A stretch of DNA of 64,000 nucleotides from Saccharopolyspora thermophila (lineage in GTDB: Bacteria > Actinomycetota > Actinomycetes > Mycobacteriales > Pseudonocardiaceae). Both the position numbers and the translations under genes were made by a program. The stretch lies in contig NZ_BMMT01000019.1 in NCBI RefSeq assembly GCF_014646075.1, positions 37,518 to 101,517 on the forward strand, given 5' to 3'. The notes beneath the pieces were generated by a model. The model did no database searches. It saw only the letters and a program-made list of their open reading frames with translations, and was not told the DNA's origin. Positions within the stretch are counted from its first letter, which is position 1; every line of letters starts with the position of its first letter. Below, piece after piece: positions 1 through 9,452 of the stretch.

Positions 1-52
1 ACGGAGTCCGAACAGGACAGTCGAGGCACGGGAATCCGGCGACTCGATCCGC

Positions 53-637
53 TCACGCTTCGTCGCGTTCCGCGCGGATGCCCCACCACAGCAGGTCGGT
101 GAGGCTTTCGGCCTGGCTCCGCCAGTCCCCGCCCGGGTCGAGGAACAGCAGGCCGCCCAGTCCGCGCAGGACGGTCTCCGGGTCCAGGTCGGCACGGACG
201 GTGCCGGCCGCGACGTTGGCCTCCAGCAGGGTGGCGACCGCGCCGACCATGCTCTCGTGGGCACTGACGACGGGCAGTTCGCCCTGGGCGGCCGTCGCGG
301 CGCGCAGCGCCTTGGCCAGTCCCCGCTTGGTCATCATGTAGTGCGCCAGGTGGTCGGTCGTCCACACCCGGAACGCCTGTTCCGGGGTGTGCTTCTCCAG
401 CAGGCTCGGCACGACCTCGACGAGATGCCGCAGCTCGCGCTGGTAGACCGCCAGGATGAGCGCTTCGGGCGTCGGGAAGTGCCGGTACACCGTGCCGACG
501 CCCACCCCGGCCTGCTTGGCGATGGCGTTGAACGAGACCTCGCTCGAGCAGGCCAGCGACTTCGCCGCCGCCGCGAGGATGCGCTCGTGGTTGCGCCGGG
601 TGTCCGCACGCCGGGGGCTGACCGATCCCGTCGTCAT
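53..637 (-). CDS. TetR family transcriptional regulator
   Basis: A 194-residue protein of normal TetR length. The N-terminal helix-turn-helix lies at about residues 15-60 ([18 protein letters not shown], then [17 protein letters not shown], the typical recognition helix and following tyrosine/histidine). The C-terminal half is helical and would bind a ligand. It is divergent from the molybdenum hydroxylase operon, and two palindromes with the core GCGGAT stand between them, so it probably represses that operon and itself in response to an aldehyde or aromatic substrate. The start is the first ATG; the ligand is unknown. Confidence 0.9.
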   Translation of the reverse strand: MTTGSVSPRRADTRRNHERILAAAAKSLACSSEVSFNAIAKQAGVGVGTVYRHFPTPEALILAVYQRELRHLVEVVPSLLEKHTPEQAFRVWTTDHLAHYMMTKRGLAKALRAATAAQGELPVVSAHESMVGAVATLLEANVAAGTVRADLDPETVLRGLGGLLFLDPGGDWRSQAESLTDLLWWGIRAERDEA

Positions 638-682
638 CGTCCCTCCCCGGTCGTCTGCCTCGTCCGGCCTGAATGTAATGCA

Positions 683-710
683 CGGCGCCGCTCGGGCCCG
701 AGCGGCGCCG
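683..710. repeat. 28-bp perfect palindrome upstream of tetR
   Basis: A perfect GC-only palindrome centred between 696 and 697, with arms of 14 bases (left arm CGGCGCCGCTCGGG). It sits 45 bases upstream of the tetR start, between that start and the two operator-like sites. It could form a cruciform or an RNA hairpin in the tetR leader. Its function is unknown. Confidence 0.6.
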
Positions 711-725
711 GTGCGCGCTCGTTGC

Positions 726-780
726 GAAGCGGATTGTCATCCGCTAGTCTCAGATCGTGAAGCGGATAAATATCCGTTTC
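726..780. promoter_or_regulatory. Paired operator-like palindromes (probable TetR sites)
   Basis: Two 22-bp sites share the half GAAGCGGAT. Site 1 (726-747) has AGCGGAT, four bases, then ATCCGCT. Site 2 (759-780) has GAAGCGGATA, two bases, then TATCCGTTTC with one mismatch. Their centres are 33 bp apart, about three helical turns. Position between a TetR gene and its divergent operon makes them the likely TetR operators; this is inference from position and symmetry. Confidence 0.65.
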
Positions 781-863
781 ATCTCGCGGTGGGTTCGGCG
801 CAGCCACCACCGCAGCCACGCCGTCAGGCTTCCTACGCGGACGATCCGCGGGAAAGAGACCCA

Positions 864-1316
864 GTGGACATCTCACTCGATATCAACGGCCGGACCGAAC
901 AGCTCAGCATCGACCCCGGTGTGACGCTGCTGGACGCCCTGCGGGAGCGCCTCGGTATCACCGGCCCGAAGAAGGGCTGCGACCGGGGCCAGTGCGGCGC
1001 CTGCACGGTGCACGTCGGCGGCCGGCCCGTGTTGTCCTGCCTCACCCTGGCCGCCACCGTGCGGCAGCCGGTAACGACGGTGGAAGGACTGTCCACCGAG
1101 GACCGATTGCACCCGGTCCAGCAGGCGTTCGTCGACCAGGACGCGCTGCAGTGCGGATTCTGCACGTCCGGGCAGATCATGTCGGCGGTCGCCGCGGTCG
1201 AACAGGGCGTCGAGGACGTCCGGGAGTTCATGTCCGGCAACCTCTGCCGCTGCGCGGCCTACCCGAACATCATCGCGGCAGTCGAACAAGCGAGGCAGGC
1301 CGATGCGTCCCTTTGA
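864..1316 (+). CDS. [2Fe-2S] subunit of a molybdenum hydroxylase (PaoA/YagT type)
   Basis: The 150-residue small subunit of a xanthine dehydrogenase-family enzyme. A plant-type ferredoxin domain has cysteines at 39, 44, 47 and 59 ([13 protein letters not shown] and the later SC); a second [2Fe-2S] helical domain has CGFC and CRC. The clusters pass electrons from the molybdenum cofactor to FAD. The GTG at 864 follows GGAAAGAGA, while the reading frame upstream has no domain match. E. coli PaoA/YagT has a Tat signal; none is seen here, suggesting a cytoplasmic enzyme. It overlaps the next gene by 14 bases, so the three genes form one operon. Confidence 0.92.
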   Translation: MDISLDINGRTEQLSIDPGVTLLDALRERLGITGPKKGCDRGQCGACTVHVGGRPVLSCLTLAATVRQPVTTVEGLSTEDRLHPVQQAFVDQDALQCGFCTSGQIMSAVAAVEQGVEDVREFMSGNLCRCAAYPNIIAAVEQARQADASL

Positions 1317-2262
1317 ACTCACCCGACCCACCACCATCGAAGCCGCGCTCACCTCGCCCGGCGCGTTCCTGGCCGGCGGGACCACGCTCGTCGACCTGAT
1401 GAAACTCGACGTGCTGACACCACAGCACGTGGTGGACATCAACGAGCTGCCGTTGCGGGGCATCGACACCAGCGACGGACTGCGGATCGGCGCGCTGGAG
1501 CGGATGAGCGACGTCGCCGCGCACCCCGGGGTGTACCCGGCCGTCACCCGCGCCCTGCTGCAGAGCGCCTCCCAGCAGCTGCGCAACATGGCCAGCATCG
1601 GCGGAAACCTGTTGCAGCGCACCCGCTGCACGTACTTCCGCCATGTCGCCATGCCGTGCAACAAGCGGCAACCGGGCAGCGGTTGTCCCGCGATCACCGG
1701 GGCCAACCGGATGCATGCCGTGCTGGGCACCAGCGACGCGTGCGTGGCAACGCACGCCAGCGACCTGGCGGTGGCCCTCGTCGCGCTCGACGCGGAGCTC
1801 CGGCTGGTCAGCGCCACCGGGAGCCGCACCGTCCGGCTGGCCGACTTCTACCGCCTGCCGGGCGACACCCCCGAGGTGGAGAACGACCTGCGACCCGGCG
1901 AGCTGATCGCCGAGGTCCTGGTGCCGCGGCTAGACTGGGCGTCGCACTCCACCTACGTCAAGGTCCGGGACCGCCAGTCCTACGAGTTCGCGCTGTGCTC
2001 GGCCGCGGTCGCGCTGGACGTGCGGGACTCGCACATCGTCGACGCCCGGGTGGCGGTCGGCGGTGTGGCGACCGTGCCGTGGCGGCTCTCCGCGGTCGAG
2101 GAGGCGCTGCGCGGTGCGCCCGCGACGCCGGCGTCCTTCGAGACCGCTGCCGCCGCGGCCGCCGACGGCGCCAGGCCGTTGTCCGCCAACGGCTTCAAGG
2201 TGTCCCTGCTGAAGCGGACCGTGATCCGCGCACTGATCGAACTGACCGAGGGGAGCCGCTGA
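1303..2262 (+). CDS. FAD-binding subunit of a molybdenum hydroxylase (PaoB/YagS type)
   Basis: A 319-residue FAD subunit (CoxM/XdhB family). The flavin-binding segment [16 protein letters not shown] is near the N-terminus and [14 protein letters not shown] further on. A cysteine-rich insert ([28 protein letters not shown]) matches the loop that in PaoB/YagS and 4-hydroxybenzoyl-CoA reductase holds an extra [4Fe-4S] cluster. This separates it from the CO dehydrogenase CoxM branch and favours an aldehyde or aromatic substrate. The stop overlaps the next start (ATGA). Confidence 0.92.
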   Translation: MRPFELTRPTTIEAALTSPGAFLAGGTTLVDLMKLDVLTPQHVVDINELPLRGIDTSDGLRIGALERMSDVAAHPGVYPAVTRALLQSASQQLRNMASIGGNLLQRTRCTYFRHVAMPCNKRQPGSGCPAITGANRMHAVLGTSDACVATHASDLAVALVALDAELRLVSATGSRTVRLADFYRLPGDTPEVENDLRPGELIAEVLVPRLDWASHSTYVKVRDRQSYEFALCSAAVALDVRDSHIVDARVAVGGVATVPWRLSAVEEALRGAPATPASFETAAAAAADGARPLSANGFKVSLLKRTVIRALIELTEGSR

Positions 2263-4433
2263 TGAGCAACCGGCTGGACGGTCCGGTGAAGGTCACCGGA
2301 CGGGCCAAGTACGGGGCGGACCACAGCTTCCCCGGCATGGTCCACGGGTACATCGTGCTCAGCACCATCGCCCACGGCGAGATCGAGGCCATGGACGTCA
2401 CGGCGGCCAAGACCGCTCCGGGCGTGCTCGGCGTGTACTCGCCGTTCGACCCGCTCAAGCTGCACACGCCGGATTCGATGTTCGGCAAGACGTGGGTTCC
2501 GCTGCAGAACAGGGAGGTCACCTACTACGGCCAGCCGATCGGCTTCGTGGTGGCGGAAACCTTCGAGCAGGCCCGGGACGCGGCGATGCTCGTCGAGGTC
2601 TCGTACCGGCAGCGGCCCGTGCTGACCTCGCTGGAGGACGGGCTCGCCGCGGCCGAGGAGGCGCCGGTCTCCTGGGACGGTTCGCCCGCGGCCCTGGAGG
2701 TTCTCGCCCCCGACGTGGAGTCCATTGAGGACGCCCTGGCGGCGAGCCCGGTGGTCGTCGAGGCGACGTACACCACCGCGACCCAGAACCACGCCGCGAT
2801 GGAGCCGCACTCCGCGGTCGCGGTGTGGGACTCCGACGGCCTCACCATCTACAGCGGGAACCAGGGCGCGGACCTCCAGGCGGCGGAGCTGGCCGCCGCG
2901 CTGGGCGTGGAAGCGTCGTCGGTCCGCGCGGTGAACCCGTTCGTGGGCGGCGCTTTCGGTGGCAAGGCCCGCACGTCCGCTCCGGCGTTCCTGGCCGCGG
3001 CCGCGGCCAGGGACCTCGGGCGCCCGGTCAAGGCCGTCCTCACCCGGGAGCAGGTCTTCACGGCGACCGCGGGCCGCGCCGCGACGGTGCAGAAGATCGC
3101 CCTCGGCGCGGACACCGACGGCACGCTGATCGCGCTGCGGCACGACTCGTGGTGCAGCACACCAGTGGACCGGTCCTTCGTCGAGCGGACCTCGCACGGC
3201 ACCTCGCGGGAGTGGTACGCCACGCAGAACCTGGCCATCAGCCAGAAGATCGTGCCGCTGCACGTCCCGCCGACGACGTTCATGCGGGCGCCGGGCGAGG
3301 CGCCCGGGTCGTTCGCGCTGGAGAGCGCGATCGACGAACTCGCGGTCGCGCTGGAGATGGATCCGATCGAGCTGCGCCTGCGCAACAACTCGACCGCACC
3401 GCCCGGCAAGGACCTGCAGTGGTCGAGCAAGCACCTCGACGAGTGCTTCCGCATCGGCGCGGCCCGGTTCGGCTGGGCGAACCGCTCACCACGGGGCCGG
3501 ACCGACGGCGACTGGCTGGTGGGCATGGGCACGGCCACCGCGATGTTCCCCGCCCTGCGGTTCCCGGCCACGGTCGAGATCACCCTGCACGCGGACGACA
3601 CGGCGGTGGTCGCGACCTCCGGGGCGGACCCGGGAACCGGTCTGCTGACCGTGCTGTCCCTGGTGGGTGCCGAATCGCTGGACATCGCACCGGAGAGGGT
3701 CACGCCGCGGCTGGGCGACTCGGCGTTGCCGCCCGGTGGCTTGTCCGGCGGCTCGACCGCCACGGCGAGCGCGGGTTCGGCCATCGTGATCGCCGCCGCC
3801 CAGGTGATCGACGACCTGCTGGCCCTGGCGTCGTCCCCGGGGGCGCCGTTCGACGGCCTGGAGGTCTCCTACGCGGACGGGCGCGTGCTGGCCGACGGCC
3901 GGTCGATGACCTTCGGTGAGCTCCTGCGGGCGGTGAACCGCCCGTCGATCTCCGCGACCGGGTCGTCGGGACCCGGCGAGGAGGTGACCAAGCACTCCTT
4001 CAGCTCGTTCGGCGCCCAGTTCTGCGAGGTCCGGGTGCACCGGTGGACCCGCGAGATTCGGGTGTCGCGCATGCTGGGCGTGTTCGACGCCGGCCGGATC
4101 ATCAACGAGAAGACGGCGCGCAGCCAGATCATGGGCGGCATGATCTGGGGCGTGTCGGCAGCGCTGCACGAGGGCCTGGAGATCGAGGAGAACGGCCGGC
4201 TGGCCAACGGTGACTTCGCGGGCTACCTGATCCCGGTGAACGCGGACATCCCCGAGGTCGACGTCCACTTCGTCGAGTACCCGGACACGCTGCACAACGC
4301 GGTCGGCGCGAAGGGCCTGGGCGAGATCGGCACGGTCGGCATGGCGGCGGCCGTCGCCAACGCCGTTGCCAACGCCACCGGCATCCGCGTCCGCAAGCTC
4401 CCGATCCAGATCGAGGACCTCCTCGAGGAGTGA
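2262..4433 (+). CDS. Molybdopterin-binding catalytic subunit (PaoC/YagR type)
   Basis: A 723-residue large subunit of a xanthine dehydrogenase-family hydroxylase. Visible elements are the N-terminal a/b hammerhead start (DGPVKVTGRAKYGADHSF), the cofactor-binding GGAFGGK, the MRAPGEAPG segment, and near the C-terminus KGLGEIG carrying the conserved catalytic glutamate. With the two preceding genes it should oxidise aldehydes or N-heterocycles with water as the oxygen donor. Substrate choice cannot be read from the sequence. No XdhC-like cofactor insertase is adjacent. The ATG at 2262 overlaps the previous stop, so translation is coupled. Confidence 0.92.
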   Translation: MSNRLDGPVKVTGRAKYGADHSFPGMVHGYIVLSTIAHGEIEAMDVTAAKTAPGVLGVYSPFDPLKLHTPDSMFGKTWVPLQNREVTYYGQPIGFVVAETFEQARDAAMLVEVSYRQRPVLTSLEDGLAAAEEAPVSWDGSPAALEVLAPDVESIEDALAASPVVVEATYTTATQNHAAMEPHSAVAVWDSDGLTIYSGNQGADLQAAELAAALGVEASSVRAVNPFVGGAFGGKARTSAPAFLAAAAARDLGRPVKAVLTREQVFTATAGRAATVQKIALGADTDGTLIALRHDSWCSTPVDRSFVERTSHGTSREWYATQNLAISQKIVPLHVPPTTFMRAPGEAPGSFALESAIDELAVALEMDPIELRLRNNSTAPPGKDLQWSSKHLDECFRIGAARFGWANRSPRGRTDGDWLVGMGTATAMFPALRFPATVEITLHADDTAVVATSGADPGTGLLTVLSLVGAESLDIAPERVTPRLGDSALPPGGLSGGSTATASAGSAIVIAAAQVIDDLLALASSPGAPFDGLEVSYADGRVLADGRSMTFGELLRAVNRPSISATGSSGPGEEVTKHSFSSFGAQFCEVRVHRWTREIRVSRMLGVFDAGRIINEKTARSQIMGGMIWGVSAALHEGLEIEENGRLANGDFAGYLIPVNADIPEVDVHFVEYPDTLHNAVGAKGLGEIGTVGMAAAVANAVANATGIRVRKLPIQIEDLLEE

Positions 4434-4437
4434 AACC

Positions 4438-4480
4438 TGCGGGCACTCCCAACGCCCCCGCGGCGCTGGGAGTGCCCGCA
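4438..4480 (+). terminator. Strong hairpin terminator after the hydroxylase operon
   Basis: A perfect 14-bp stem (left arm TGCGGGCACTCCCA at 4438-4451, right arm at 4467-4480) with a 15-base loop, starting four bases after the stop codon. There is no U-tract, as is usual in actinomycetes. It may also serve the convergent dioxygenase gene ending at 4533. Confidence 0.8.
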
Positions 4481-4532
4481 CCCTCATGCCTTGACGTCGG
4501 CGTCGCCCGGACCGCCGAGCCGCGCTGGTGGT

Positions 4533-5372
4533 TCAGCGGCTCGTGGAAGCGCTCAGGGCTCCTGCCTCGTGGTGGGGCCAGCGGGGTGCTTCGCCGACCG
4601 GCTTGTCGCCGAGGATCGTGACGCGGCGTCCGACCCGGCGGCCCGCGTAGTCGTTGACCGCGTAGTGCTGGGTGACGCGGTTGTCCCACACCGCGACCGC
4701 GCCCGGCACCCAGCGGTAGCGGCAGACCCGTTGCGGGCTCTCGGAAACCTCGAACAGGTGATTCAGCAGCGCGTCGCTCTCGCCGGGGGTCAGCTGCGGG
4801 ATGCGGCGGGTGAACATGCGGTTGACGTACAGGGAGCGGCGGCCGGTCTCCGGGTGCGTGCGCACCACAGGATGCTCGGCCTCGCTGCGGAACGAGCCGT
4901 TGGGGTGTTCGAAGACGTGCACCGCGGTGAGCCCGTCGAGCAGGTCGCGCACCGGCGCGGACACCGCTTCGTAGGCCAGGTACTGGTTGCTCCACATCGT
5001 GTCGCCGCCGGCCGGTGGGCACTCCACGAGCTGCAGCACCGACGCGATCGGCGGGGCGGGGCTGAACGTGACGTCGGTGTGCCAGACGTCGGCGCGCGCG
5101 CCCTCGTCGGAATCCAGCACCACGATCTCGTCGTGCCCAGGCAGTTTCGGCAGGAACGGGTGCACCTCCAGTTCACCGAACCGGCGACCGAACGCCTTGT
5201 GCGCCTCCGGTTCGAGCCCCGCGGCGTCGGGGAAGAACAGCACGAGGTGCTTGAGGAGCAGTTCCCGCACCGTGGCGAAATCGGCGTCGGTCAGCGAATC
5301 GAGCGGCACACCGCGCACTTCCGCGCCGAGGGCACCGGACACCGGACGCACGTCGAAACGGTTCTCGGTCAT
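4533..5372 (-). CDS. TauD/TfdA family Fe(II)/2-oxoglutarate dioxygenase
   Basis: A 279-residue non-haem iron oxygenase. The facial triad is visible as H98 and D100 ([10 protein letters not shown]) and a distal His in [10 protein letters not shown], with the 2-oxoglutarate-binding arginine in [11 protein letters not shown]. It starts at the ATG at 5372, preceded by GGAGGAAG. The family includes taurine dioxygenase and many tailoring hydroxylases. Its place beside an O-methyltransferase and a prenylation/cyclisation operon, away from sulfonate transport genes, favours a hydroxylating or desaturating tailoring role in secondary metabolism. Taurine use cannot be excluded. Confidence 0.88.
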   Translation of the reverse strand: MTENRFDVRPVSGALGAEVRGVPLDSLTDADFATVRELLLKHLVLFFPDAAGLEPEAHKAFGRRFGELEVHPFLPKLPGHDEIVVLDSDEGARADVWHTDVTFSPAPPIASVLQLVECPPAGGDTMWSNQYLAYEAVSAPVRDLLDGLTAVHVFEHPNGSFRSEAEHPVVRTHPETGRRSLYVNRMFTRRIPQLTPGESDALLNHLFEVSESPQRVCRYRWVPGAVAVWDNRVTQHYAVNDYAGRRVGRRVTILGDKPVGEAPRWPHHEAGALSASTSR

Positions 5373-5449
5373 TCTTCCTCCATTTTCTTGCTGTTTCCGG
5401 GCAGCGTGGAGCAGCATTCCGGAACAAAACCAGGAAATGCGGGTGATGG

Positions 5450-5486
5450 TTGACAGGAATTGTTTTCGACTGACACGCTGACCGTG
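5450..5486 (+). promoter_or_regulatory. Promoter-like element shared with the 12530 operon
   Basis: TTGACA at 5450-5455, 18 bases, then CACGCTGACCGTG at 5474-5486, ahead of the O-methyltransferase. The minus strand at 12580-12544 has TTGACA, 18 bases, then CACACTGACCGTG: 18 of 19 fixed bases agree and the spacing is identical. Read as a promoter, -35 is TTGACA and -10 is CACGCT. This suggests common control of the two transcription units. Confidence 0.6.
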
Positions 5487-5536
5487 CCGGTGATCGTTCC
5501 CGGCGGATCCCGTACTCCCCCGTCGAAAGGACGCCC

Positions 5537-6538
5537 ATGCCGCAGGACGCCGCAGCCGAGCTTGCCCGCCTCGTGGACCTGGCTACCCCGTTCGCGATCC
5601 GCACCGCGGTCGCGCTGCGGCTGCCCGAGCTGGTCGAGGCGGGGACCACCGGTCTCGCCGAGCTCGCCGCCGCGACCGAGTGCGACAAGGACTCGCTGGC
5701 GCGGCTGCTGCGACACCTGGTGTCCGTCGGCCTGTTCGCCGAAACCGCACCGGGCACCTACGGTCTCACGCCGCTGTCGCGCGAACTGCTCGGTGCGGAG
5801 CACCGCTGGCAGCGCCGCTGGCTCGACATCGACGGCCCGGGCGCGAAGATGGACCTCGCCTACACCGGGATGCTGCATTCGGTGCGCACCGGCGAATCCG
5901 CGTACGGCCGGGTGCACGGCATCGACTTCTGGGCGGACTACCAGCGCGACGAACGGCTGCGGCTGTTCTTCGGCGCGATCATGGCCGGGCACGCCTGGCA
6001 GACCGGCCCGACCGTGGCCGCGGAGTACGACTGGACCGGGGTGCGGCGGGTGCTCGACGTCGGCGGCGGGACCGGGGCCCTGCTGTCGGAGATTCTGCTC
6101 AAACACCCGCACCTGACCGGTGCCGTGCTGGACCTGCCGCCGGTGCGTCCCGAGGCCGAGCAGGCGTTCGCCGACGCCGGGTTGACCGGGCGCGCGGAGT
6201 TCGTCGGCGGCAGCTTCTTCGACCCGCTGCCCCGCGGCTACGACGTGCTGCTGGTGTCGCGGGTGCTGACCGACTGGAACGACGAGAACGCCACGGCGAT
6301 CCTGCGCCGCTGCGGTGAGGCCGCGCGGCCGGACGGACGCGTGCTGATCGTCGAGGTGCTCGCCGGCCAGGAGCACGCGAAGAACAACTCGTCGTTCGAC
6401 CTGCAGTCGCTCACGCTGCTGGGCGGTCGCGAGCGCACCGTCGCCGACTTCCACGCGCTGGCCACGGCCGCGGGCCTGTCGGTGTGCGCCACGCACGACT
6501 GGCCGAGCGGGCTGGTCGTCGTCGAGTGCGTGAACTGA
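5537..6538 (+). CDS. SAM-dependent O-methyltransferase (acetylserotonin/carminomycin OMT family)
   Basis: A 333-residue protein with an N-terminal winged-helix dimerisation domain ([15 protein letters not shown] at about 55-70) and a C-terminal Rossmann methyltransferase domain. The SAM-binding motif is [13 protein letters not shown] from residue 173, and VLDLPPV follows. This family methylates phenolic or enolic hydroxyls of aromatic and polyketide metabolites. The ATG follows AAAGGACG. It is convergent with the FAD monooxygenase, 8 bases away, and shares its promoter sequence with that operon, so it probably methylates the same product. Confidence 0.9.
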   Translation: MPQDAAAELARLVDLATPFAIRTAVALRLPELVEAGTTGLAELAAATECDKDSLARLLRHLVSVGLFAETAPGTYGLTPLSRELLGAEHRWQRRWLDIDGPGAKMDLAYTGMLHSVRTGESAYGRVHGIDFWADYQRDERLRLFFGAIMAGHAWQTGPTVAAEYDWTGVRRVLDVGGGTGALLSEILLKHPHLTGAVLDLPPVRPEAEQAFADAGLTGRAEFVGGSFFDPLPRGYDVLLVSRVLTDWNDENATAILRRCGEAARPDGRVLIVEVLAGQEHAKNNSSFDLQSLTLLGGRERTVADFHALATAAGLSVCATHDWPSGLVVVECVN

Positions 6539-6546
6539 CACCGCGC

Positions 6547-7794
6547 TCATGCCCAGCTCGGCAGCCGCCGGGCCCGCGGATCCGGCAGCACCCCGAGCTG
6601 GTGCAGCCGGTCCAGCGGCGTCAGCGGGTGCACGCCGAGCCCGGACATCGTGTGCATCACGGTGTAGCGGATCCGGTCGTTGCGCCCGGTGCCGCGCAGC
6701 GCCCGGCGGCCCACGACCCGGCCCACCCACGACAGGTCGGTGATCATCCGCGCCGCGTTGTGGCTCGTCCGCCCGACGTGCGCGAGATTCGCGCGCCGGG
6801 CGGCCGAGTACCGCGCGAGCGCGTGGTCCACCACGGCGGGGGCCAGTGACCCGCCCTGCCGCAGCATCGCGGCGAGTTCGTGGGCGTCGGCGATCGCGCT
6901 GTTCATGCCCTGCGCGGCCATCGGGTGCACGGCGTGCCCGCTCTCCCCGACCAGTGCCAGTCCCGGTGCGGCCAGCGAGGGCGCGAGAAACCGGGACACC
7001 GGCAACACCTGCCGTCCGGCGAGGCTCACGCGTATCGACTCCGCCAGCGGTGCGAGCGCGGGAGTCTCCCGGACCAGGCCGGTGGCCCAGCGGTCCAGCC
7101 CGTCGGCGTCGAGCCCGCGCAGCTCGTGCGCACCGGTCTGTGCGTAGAGTCGGATGCGACCGTCCGGCAACGGATAGCGCAGCCGCAGCCCGCGCGGCGT
7201 GACGTAGGCGGAGAAGTCGGGTTCGACGGCCGGGGCGTCGTGCAGTTCCAACGCGACCAGCCGGTGGGGGTAGTCGTCGCGGCGGAACTCGATCCCGGCA
7301 GCGCGACGCAGCCGGGACGACACGCCGTCGGCGGCGACCACGAGCGCCGCCTCGACGACGTCACCGGCCAGCCGGACGCCGGTGACCCGACCACCGGCGG
7401 ACGCCAGGCCGGTGACCAGTGCACCGCGGCGGAACTCGACGCTGTCCGGCAGGGACTTCTCGAGCGCCTCGAGGATCACCGCATAGTCGTGGGCCAGCAG
7501 CCAGTTGTGCCGCGCGGGCAGGCGCGCGTAGTCGAGGACCATCTGCGCGCGTCCCTCGGCGTCGCGGGCCACCAGCTTCTCGAGCCGTAACGCCCCAGCC
7601 TCCGCCAGCCGTGGTAGGACACCCCACTCGTGCAGGATCGCCAGCGATCCCGGCTGGAGCACTTCTCCCTTGGCGACCGGCCGCACCCGCTCCTGCTTGT
7701 CCAGCAGCAGCACGCGCCGGCCCAGCCGACCGAGCGCGCACGCGGCCGCCAGCCCGGCGACGCCCGCACCACACACCACGATGTCGTAGGTCAT
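6547..7794 (-). CDS. FAD-dependent monooxygenase (putative prenyl-chain epoxidase)
   Basis: A 415-residue group A flavoprotein. It has the N-terminal FAD motif GAGVAG (residues 9-14), the DG motif in VVAADGVSSRLR, and the second FAD motif in LVGESGHAVHPMAAQGMN, where the usual GDA is GES. The start overlaps the stop of the cyclase-like gene by ATGA. Beside a UbiA prenyltransferase and a squalene-cyclase-like protein, the likely job is epoxidation of a prenyl chain before cyclisation, as in fungal and bacterial meroterpenoid pathways. Aromatic ring hydroxylation is the alternative. Confidence 0.88.
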   Translation of the reverse strand: MTYDIVVCGAGVAGLAAACALGRLGRRVLLLDKQERVRPVAKGEVLQPGSLAILHEWGVLPRLAEAGALRLEKLVARDAEGRAQMVLDYARLPARHNWLLAHDYAVILEALEKSLPDSVEFRRGALVTGLASAGGRVTGVRLAGDVVEAALVVAADGVSSRLRRAAGIEFRRDDYPHRLVALELHDAPAVEPDFSAYVTPRGLRLRYPLPDGRIRLYAQTGAHELRGLDADGLDRWATGLVRETPALAPLAESIRVSLAGRQVLPVSRFLAPSLAAPGLALVGESGHAVHPMAAQGMNSAIADAHELAAMLRQGGSLAPAVVDHALARYSAARRANLAHVGRTSHNAARMITDLSWVGRVVGRRALRGTGRNDRIRYTVMHTMSGLGVHPLTPLDRLHQLGVLPDPRARRLPSWA

Positions 7795-9452
7795 CGCGCC
7801 ACCGCCTTCCGGTAGCGGGCGAGGGCTTTGAGCGCGAGACCATGCGCCAGCGCGGGATTCGGGTACCGGCACACGTGCCGCACGTACTCGTTGACGTTCG
7901 CGGCCGGCCAGCCGCCGCCGGGCAGCCGGTGCGCCAGCAGCCAGTCCACACCGGGCCGCACGGCATCCGGTTCCGCCCCGGCGGCGAGCAGCGCCGACAC
8001 CGCCCACCCGGTTTCCTCGACGGTTCCGGGTTCGCCGTCGCCGGTGCCCCACGAGCCGTCGGGCAGCCGTGTGCGTTCGAGCCAGGCCCGCGCCCGCCGC
8101 GCCGGTTCACTGCCCGCGGCACCGGCCTTGGCGAACGTCTGGAGCACGGCCGAGGTGCCTGCGGTGTGCATGCGGTACCAGACGGACTCGTAGCTGCCGT
8201 CCGGCCGCTGCGCCGTGGCCAGCCAGCGCAGCGCACGGCGGACGCGGCGGTCGTCGGCGGGGACGCCCGAGTCCAGCAGCCCGTCCACGGCCTGCGCGGT
8301 CATGTGCGGGCACGGTCCGCTGTTGGCCACCTTGGTGTTGCGCACGCACAGGCCCCACGAGCCGCGGGTGTCCTGCTGCAGCGTCAGCCACGTGACGCCG
8401 CGCCGTATGGCGTCGGCCTGGTCCACGCCGGGCAGGTGGTTCAGCACGGACAGCACCTCGCCGGTCTCCAGGGTCGCGGGCCAGCCGCGGGTGCCCGACC
8501 AGCCCCAGAACCCGGGCGGGCAGCCGAACGCGGTGAAGGGCCGGTCCTGCTGCAGGCGGAGGAAGAGCTCCTTGGCGGCGGCCAGCCGCGGGTCGTCGGC
8601 GTACCCGGCTTCGAGCAGCCCGGCGGTGGCGTACACCGTCCAGGTCAGATCCAGCGGGCCGCTGGACCACGAACCGTCGGGCGCGACCATCCGGCGGAAC
8701 CAGCCGACGGCGCCCTCCACCATGTCACTGCCCAGCCCGGCGCGGGCGAGCCCGGTGCAGATCAGCCCGGTCACCCAGGCGTCCTCGCACCAGGCACCGG
8801 TGCTGCCCTCGTGCTCGTAGACCTGCCGGATCACGGCAAGCGCCTTCGGCTCCGCCAGCCTCGCCAGCGCCCGCTGCAGGCGGGTCAGCGGTTTGTGCCG
8901 CGTCTGGGCCAGGCCGAGTGCGGAGACCATCGGGGCGCGCAGGTCGAACAGCCGCCGGTACAGCCCGGGCAGCAGCGCGAGTTCGAGCGGGAACCGCCGC
9001 ATCTGGCGCGGGTCGAGCCAGCCCGCGAAGCCGTAGAACTGGCGGCACCAGGCGACGACCTCCGCGTGCGGGATCGCCTGCAGGTCCCCGGTCCTGCGCA
9101 TCCACTCCTGGCCTGCCTCGACCTCGGCGGCGTTGCCGCGCGGATCCACCAGGTGCAGTACCGCCGACGCCACCGCCGTCGGCCCGGACTCGGAGGCGCC
9201 GCCGGGCACCATCGCCCAGCCGCCGTCGTCCGCCTGAGTGCGCTTGAGCCAGCCCACACCGGCTTCGATCAGATCCGCCGCCCCACCGGGATCGGCGAAG
9301 TGCAGCGCGCACACCGCGCCGACGGTGCCGAGCGTGGAGGTCAGGTTCGCTCCGCCGTAGTCGAACACCCCGTCCGCACGTTGGGCGGCGAACAGCGCCT
9401 CGGCGCCTTCGGTGATCGCCTCGGTGATCCGGTCAGCGCGCAGAAAGGTCAT
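7791..9452 (-). CDS. Squalene/oxidosqualene-cyclase-like protein lacking the DxDD motif
   Basis: A 553-residue a/a-barrel protein of the prenyltransferase/squalene cyclase superfamily with several QW-type repeats (ADDGGWAM, APDGSWSSG, QQDTRGSWG, QRPDGSYES, RLPDGSWGTG). Squalene-hopene cyclases are about 630 residues and carry catalytic DxDD. By eye that position corresponds to GWPATLETGEVLSVL, so residues 328-332 read LETGE with no aspartate. E329 or E332 might act as the acid. With the epoxidase next door, an epoxide-initiated cyclase is plausible; a non-catalytic or altered function is also possible. It overlaps both neighbours by ATGA. Confidence 0.85.
   Translation of the reverse strand: MTFLRADRITEAITEGAEALFAAQRADGVFDYGGANLTSTLGTVGAVCALHFADPGGAADLIEAGVGWLKRTQADDGGWAMVPGGASESGPTAVASAVLHLVDPRGNAAEVEAGQEWMRRTGDLQAIPHAEVVAWCRQFYGFAGWLDPRQMRRFPLELALLPGLYRRLFDLRAPMVSALGLAQTRHKPLTRLQRALARLAEPKALAVIRQVYEHEGSTGAWCEDAWVTGLICTGLARAGLGSDMVEGAVGWFRRMVAPDGSWSSGPLDLTWTVYATAGLLEAGYADDPRLAAAKELFLRLQQDRPFTAFGCPPGFWGWSGTRGWPATLETGEVLSVLNHLPGVDQADAIRRGVTWLTLQQDTRGSWGLCVRNTKVANSGPCPHMTAQAVDGLLDSGVPADDRRVRRALRWLATAQRPDGSYESVWYRMHTAGTSAVLQTFAKAGAAGSEPARRARAWLERTRLPDGSWGTGDGEPGTVEETGWAVSALLAAGAEPDAVRPGVDWLLAHRLPGGGWPAANVNEYVRHVCRYPNPALAHGLALKALARYRKAVAR

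Noticed and set aside
456..863. Upstream extension of the [2Fe-2S] subunit reading frame
   Set aside because: The extension runs through the operator region and antisense to tetR and has no domain match; GTG 864 has a ribosome-binding site.
1656..2261. Long extension of the molybdenum subunit frame into the FAD subunit gene
   Set aside because: It is an arginine/glycine-rich shadow of the FAD subunit; the true start is the ATGA overlap at 2262.
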